Assembly (NCBI GenBank): GCA_023436825.1
Contig: JAEZHS010000161.1
Coordinates: forward strand, 1 to 17,257
DNA: 17,257 nt
From: Pseudomonadota bacterium
GTDB lineage: Bacteria > Pseudomonadota > Alphaproteobacteria > Reyranellales > Reyranellaceae
Direction of reading: 5' to 3'
A model generated the notes under the pieces. The model saw nothing but the letters and a program-made list of their open reading frames with translations, had not been told where the DNA came from and searched no databases. This document shows, piece after piece, positions 14,258 through 17,257 of the stretch. The first letter of the stretch is position 1; each line of letters starts with the position of its first letter. The translations under genes and the position numbers were made by a program.

Positions 14258-15397
14258 ATGAAAATCGTCGACGTCAAAGCCTATCCCACCTCCTTCCGCG
14301 TGCCGAAGGGGCAGCAGGTGTCGCTGGGCATCGGCACCATGACCAAGCGCGACTGCGTCATGGTCAAGGTGACGACCGAGGACGGCATTGTCGGCTGGGG
14401 CGAGAGCCACCATGCGCGCTCGCCGGGCAGCATCGGCCATCTGATCAACACCACGCTGAAGGGCTTCGTGGTCGGCATGGATGCCACCGACACGGTCGGC
14501 ATCTGGGCCCGTATCTACAAGTTCCAGCTCGGCAGCCACGGCATGGGCGCGGCCACCGCCATGGCGATGAGCGGCATCGACCAGGCGCTGTGGGACATCA
14601 AGGGCAAGGCCGTCGGCTGGCCGCTCTACAAGCTTCTGGGCGGCACCAACAAGCCCGTGCCGGCCTACGCCGGCGGCATCTCGCTCGGCTACCAGGCGCC
14701 CGATTCGCTGGTCGCCGAGGCGGTGCCCATGGTAGAGGCGGGTTACAAGGCGCTGAAGCTCCGCATCGGCGACACGGTCGCGGCCGACATCGCGCGCATG
14801 ACGGCGATCCGCCGCCGCTTCGGCGACGAGGTCGCCATCCTGACCGACGCCAACACCGGCTACAGCGTCGCCGACGTGCGCCGCGTCATGCCGGCGATGG
14901 ACGAGCTCGATATCGGATGGCTGGAGGAGCCGTTCCCGGCGCACGACCATCGCTCCTACGCCATGGCCAAGGGCTTTGGCCGCACGCCGTTGGCGGCCGG
15001 CGAGAACCACTACACGCGCTTCGAGTTCCATCGTGTGATCGAGGACGGGAACATCACCGTCCTGCAGCCTGACCTCTCCAAGAGCGGCGGCATCACCGAA
15101 GTGCAGCGCATCGCCGCCGCCGCCTCGATGTGGAAGCTGCCGGTCCATCCGCACAGCTCGATGACCGGCCTCAACCATGCCGTCTCGATCCACTTCCTGG
15201 CCTCGATCGACAACGGCGGCTATTTCGAAGCCGATCTCTCCGTCGCCAACAAGTTCCGCGATGAGCTCGGCAGTGAACCGTGGAGGATCGGCAAGGACGG
15301 CTGCGTGCGGCCGCTGGAGAAGCCCGGAATCGGCGTGGAGATCGACGAGAAGTTTCTGCTGGCCCATCCGGTCATCGAAGGGCCGGGCTATGTATGA
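14258..15397 (+). CDS. mandelate racemase/muconate lactonizing enzyme family protein (KxR type)
   Basis: A second 379-residue enolase-superfamily enzyme, starting at ATG 14258 behind a good GAGGGAG site. Landmarks are GWGESHHAR at 46-54, KLR at 167-169, Asp197 in DANTGYS, EEP at 223-225, AGEN with Glu249, Asp272 in QPDLSKSGG, and HPH at 297-299. In this copy the second Lys of KxK is Arg169, while the Asp-His side is kept. A KxR motif is typical of fuconate, rhamnonate and related acid-sugar dehydratases, where the Lys or Arg has a changed role. It is therefore expected to catalyse dehydration or a one-sided proton transfer, not 1,1-proton racemisation. It is a paralogue of the 11044-12183 gene but too different to be a recent duplicate. 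The HipA-like gene ends 39 bases upstream on the same strand and could share its transcript. Confidence 0.93.
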   Translation: MKIVDVKAYPTSFRVPKGQQVSLGIGTMTKRDCVMVKVTTEDGIVGWGESHHARSPGSIGHLINTTLKGFVVGMDATDTVGIWARIYKFQLGSHGMGAATAMAMSGIDQALWDIKGKAVGWPLYKLLGGTNKPVPAYAGGISLGYQAPDSLVAEAVPMVEAGYKALKLRIGDTVAADIARMTAIRRRFGDEVAILTDANTGYSVADVRRVMPAMDELDIGWLEEPFPAHDHRSYAMAKGFGRTPLAAGENHYTRFEFHRVIEDGNITVLQPDLSKSGGITEVQRIAAAASMWKLPVHPHSSMTGLNHAVSIHFLASIDNGGYFEADLSVANKFRDELGSEPWRIGKDGCVRPLEKPGIGVEIDEKFLLAHPVIEGPGYV

Positions 15398-15513
15398 ACG
15401 GTCGCTCACCGTATTGGGCAATTTTAGGGCGATCTGACCGGTGTGACGAAACTCACATAAAGTCGGAGCCAGCGCGCCTACTGATCCTCGCGAATGGGCC
15501 CAAGGAGGCGCCT

Positions 15514-15762
15514 ATGAATGCGAGTGCAGTACTAGCCAATCTTCTCCGTCTTCGCGTGAACGAAGCGCGCATGGCCTCCGAGCTTCACGAGGCCGACCAG
15601 CCGGTGCGGCTGCTGCCGGTGCTCGATCCCGAGGAACTGCCGCCGGAGTTCGAGGACATCCTGCAGATCCAGGTCCTGGGCTATCGCGAGCGCCTGACGC
15701 TGCTTCACGGCCGCCGGCTGCGCGTGCTGGATCCGGTGTGGACGCTGGTTCCGAGGAACTGA
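15514..15762 (+). CDS. small hypothetical protein, 82 residues
   Basis: ATG 15514 follows a strong AAGGAGG (15502-15508) at ideal distance, which supports the gene and excludes the longer in-frame reading that overlaps the end of the upstream enolase gene. The product starts with MNASAVLANLLRLRVNEARM, then has a Pro/Glu-rich middle (LDPEELPPEFEDILQ) and ends YRERLTLLHGRRLRVLDPVWTLVPRN. It has no Cys, no signal peptide and no membrane segment, and no family is recognised. The arrangement of an N-terminal helix, an acidic linker and a basic beta-like C terminus suggests a soluble small protein. It is followed by a hairpin shared with the convergent amidase gene. Confidence 0.72.
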   Translation: MNASAVLANLLRLRVNEARMASELHEADQPVRLLPVLDPEELPPEFEDILQIQVLGYRERLTLLHGRRLRVLDPVWTLVPRN

Positions 15763-15809
15763 GGTCTCGCAGAGCGCTCATGCTCTTGTCGTGCCTCTCT
15801 CTCATGCCC

Positions 15810-15831
15810 CCTCTCCCCCTTGGGGGAGAGG
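15810..15831. terminator. hairpin between convergent genes, possible bidirectional terminator
   Basis: CCTCTCCCCC (15810-15819), loop TT, GGGGGAGAGG (15822-15831) give ten perfect pairs. It is placed between the ends of the 82-residue protein gene and the minus-strand amidase gene. It lacks a T tract, so it may act as a mRNA-protecting stem or Rho-assisted stop. This kind of C/G-tract hairpin is a common intergenic repeat in proteobacteria. Confidence 0.6.
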
Positions 15832-15866
15832 AATCTGATTCATGAGCGGGCCCGGCAAATGGCAGG

Positions 15867-17141
15867 TCACGCGAGCTTGCGCTCCACCCAGCGCGCCCAG
15901 GCGATGAGCTGATCGTCCGTGCCGCGCGCGCCGACGAGCTGCACCGACAGGGGCAATCCGAACGGCCCGGTGTTGAACGGCAGTGCAATGCACGGCGTTC
16001 CCAGAAGCGTCCAGAAGCGGTTGAAGATCGGATCGCCGGTGTTGCCCAGGCCCGACGGCGCTTCGCCTTTCGCCGACGGCGCCAGCAGGATGTCGAACCG
16101 GGTCCAGGCATCGTCGAGCTGGGCGAGGGCGGTGCGCCGCCGCTTCTTCGCATCGGCATACTGCTTGCGGCTGACCGCGTCGCCCTCGGCCATCACGCCG
16201 TGCATGATGGGCGAGAAGAGGTGGGAGGAGCGGGCGCGTTCCCTGGCGTAGGACTGCGTCGCCTCCTTGGTCATGATGCGATGCTGTGCCTGCACCAGGT
16301 TCGCCCAGTTGTCAGGCGCCTGCCATTCGCGCACGCGGGCGCCGGCAGCTCTGAGCGTGCGCGCGGCCTCCTCGATGTTCTTCCTGTTGTAGGGCTCGGC
16401 CATGTCCCACCACGGCGTGCGGATCAGGCCGATGCGCGGTGGCTCGGCCGGTGGATCGGCCGGGGGGTGGCCATAGGCGGCGCGGATCAGCGCCAGGTCG
16501 TTGGCCTCGCGGGCGAAGAAGCCCAGCGTGTCGAGGAAGGGCGCGTAGGCCTTGATGCCGACCATGTCGGCCCAGCCGTAGGTGCCCTTGTAGGCGACGA
16601 CGCCGTTGAAGGCGCCGGGCCGGATCACCGAGCCCGCGGTCTGCGTGCCGTAACCCACCGGCACCATGAAGTCGGCGACGGCGGCGGCCGAGCCCGACGA
16701 CGAGCCGGCCGGCGTGTGGCGCAGGTTGTGCGGATTGTGCGTCTTGCCGGCATGGCCGCCGGCGAACTCGGTGGTCACCGCCTTGCCCAGCACGATGGCG
16801 CCCGCCTTCACCAGCTGTGCGACGCAGGCGGCGTCCTTGCCGACGACATGGTCGCGGTAGATCGGCGAGCCGCAGGTCGTGGGCATGGTCCTGGTCGCGA
16901 TGATGTCCTTCACCGCCAGCGGAATGCCGTGCAAGGGGCCGGCGGGACGGCTGCGCTTGTCGAGCATGTCGGCCCGCTTGCGCGCGCCGTCGGGATCGAG
17001 CGCTTCCCATGCATGGACCTGGCCCTCGCGCGCTTCGATGCGGTCGAGGCAGGCCTCGACCAGGTCGCGGGCCTTCAGCCGCTTCTGGGCCATGCGCAGT
17101 ACGGCCTCGCTGGCCGCCAGCCTGTTAGGCGATTTCGCCAT
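15867..17141 (-). CDS. amidase signature family protein
   Basis: A 424-residue amidohydrolase starting at ATG 17141 with AAGGGGAAG upstream; the frame extends to 17246, but that reading runs through the divergent gene's start region and has no ribosome-binding site. The Ser-cisSer-Lys triad is visible: Lys78 in HGIPLAVKD, the Gly/Ser stretch AGSSSGSAAAVA (145-156) with cis-Ser149, and nucleophile Ser171 in GTQTAGSVIRPGAFNG. The usual GTDTGGS is here GTQTAGS, with Ala in place of the second Gly. The protein is slightly short (family about 450-500), with a trimmed C-terminal half. It hydrolyses a small amide to acid and ammonia; the substrate is unknown. With HyuA and the Liv-type importer it fits an amide-using catabolic region. 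Confidence 0.92.
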   Translation of the reverse strand: MAKSPNRLAASEAVLRMAQKRLKARDLVEACLDRIEAREGQVHAWEALDPDGARKRADMLDKRSRPAGPLHGIPLAVKDIIATRTMPTTCGSPIYRDHVVGKDAACVAQLVKAGAIVLGKAVTTEFAGGHAGKTHNPHNLRHTPAGSSSGSAAAVADFMVPVGYGTQTAGSVIRPGAFNGVVAYKGTYGWADMVGIKAYAPFLDTLGFFAREANDLALIRAAYGHPPADPPAEPPRIGLIRTPWWDMAEPYNRKNIEEAARTLRAAGARVREWQAPDNWANLVQAQHRIMTKEATQSYARERARSSHLFSPIMHGVMAEGDAVSRKQYADAKKRRRTALAQLDDAWTRFDILLAPSAKGEAPSGLGNTGDPIFNRFWTLLGTPCIALPFNTGPFGLPLSVQLVGARGTDDQLIAWARWVERKLA

Positions 17142-17167
17142 GCGTCTTCCCCTTGAAACGTCGTTCG

Positions 17168-17180
17168 GGCCATGATGGCC
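17168..17180. promoter_or_regulatory. short palindrome in the divergent amidase/isomerase spacer
   Basis: GGCCAT, central G, ATGGCC is a perfect 13-base inverted repeat in the 64-base spacer between the two divergent genes. It is a candidate site for a shared regulator. It is short and made of common bases in a GC-rich genome, so chance is possible. Confidence 0.25.
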
Positions 17181-17205
17181 GAGCGCCACCGCAAAAGGTA
17201 GTTCC

Positions 17206-17257
17206 ATGACCGACGCCATCGATTTCTGGTTCTCGACCGGGAGCACCTACACCTACC
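17206..17257 (+). CDS. DsbA-like / 2-hydroxychromene-2-carboxylate isomerase family protein, 5' end only
   Basis: The coding region starts at ATG 17206 after AAAAGGTAG and runs off the right edge after 17 codons (MTDAIDFWFSTGSTYTY). The pattern IDFWFSTGSTYTY, a first beta strand ending where a thioredoxin-fold active site begins, is typical of the DsbA-like HCCA isomerase family, in which the CxxC motif is replaced by a Ser-containing one. These enzymes are glutathione S-transferase kappa relatives that act in aromatic catabolism. It is divergent from the amidase gene. The call rests on 17 residues only. Confidence 0.62.
   Translation, partial: MTDAIDFWFSTGSTYTY

Noticed and set aside
13886..15421. 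511-residue minus-strand frame
   Set aside because: It is a shadow of the second enolase-superfamily gene and the end of the HipA fusion, with no family pattern.
16200..17156. 318-residue plus-strand frame
   Set aside because: It is antisense to the amidase and made mostly of Arg/Gly/Ala/His shadow composition.

Overview
The window is GC-rich, densely coded bacterial DNA. The fused LivH-LivM permease, the Liv-type transporter cluster, the mandelate racemase/enolase-superfamily genes and the dispersed GTCATCCCGAGCG-type intergenic repeats suggest an alphaproteobacterium (a soil Hyphomicrobiales or Rhodospirillales/Reyranella-like lineage). That assignment is inference from gene content and base composition. 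No rRNA, tRNA or CRISPR array was seen.

Layout. (1) Positions 1-620: the 3' part of a ParE-family toxin gene, apparently frameshifted at the left edge, then a small NTF2/SnoaL-like gene. (2) Positions 669-7406, all plus strand: a branched-chain-amino-acid-type ABC uptake operon (substrate-binding protein, fused LivH-LivM permease, LivG and LivF ATPases) with a hydantoinase A (HyuA) gene behind it. Two tandem hairpins separate the binding protein from the permease. Another hairpin covers the hyuA ribosome-binding site and start codon. (3) Positions 7502-9634, minus strand: a large extracellular-type protein with a GH17-like glycosidase module, an RTX-like calcium-binding stretch and a C-terminal DUF4114-like domain. 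(4) Positions 9779-11043: a DUF925-type nucleotidyltransferase, a remnant resembling the C terminus of a Shedu (DUF4263) antiphage protein, a small minus-strand ORF, and about 300 bases with nothing recognisable. (5) Positions 11044-15397: two 379-residue mandelate racemase/muconate-lactonizing-type enolase-superfamily genes. Between them sits a 615-residue gene joining an AbiEi-antitoxin-like N terminus to a full HipA-type kinase. It is preceded by two copies of a 31-bp palindrome, the second ending one base before the start codon. (6) Positions 15514-17257: a small 82-residue protein, a GGGGGAGAGG-type hairpin, a minus-strand amidase and, diverging from it, the start of a DsbA-like / 2-hydroxychromene-2-carboxylate isomerase gene.

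How the genes may work together. The transporter, HyuA, the two acid-sugar/acid-dehydratase-type enolases and the amidase fit uptake and breakdown of small amide, lactam or carboxylate compounds. HyuB, the usual partner of HyuA, is absent from the window. The most unusual item is the AbiEi-HipA fusion with its tandem palindromes. It looks like a single-gene toxin-antitoxin or kinase defence unit placed between two metabolic genes and able to bind its own promoter. Nearby toxin and defence remnants (ParE, Shedu C terminus) suggest that parts of the window are accessory DNA under turnover.
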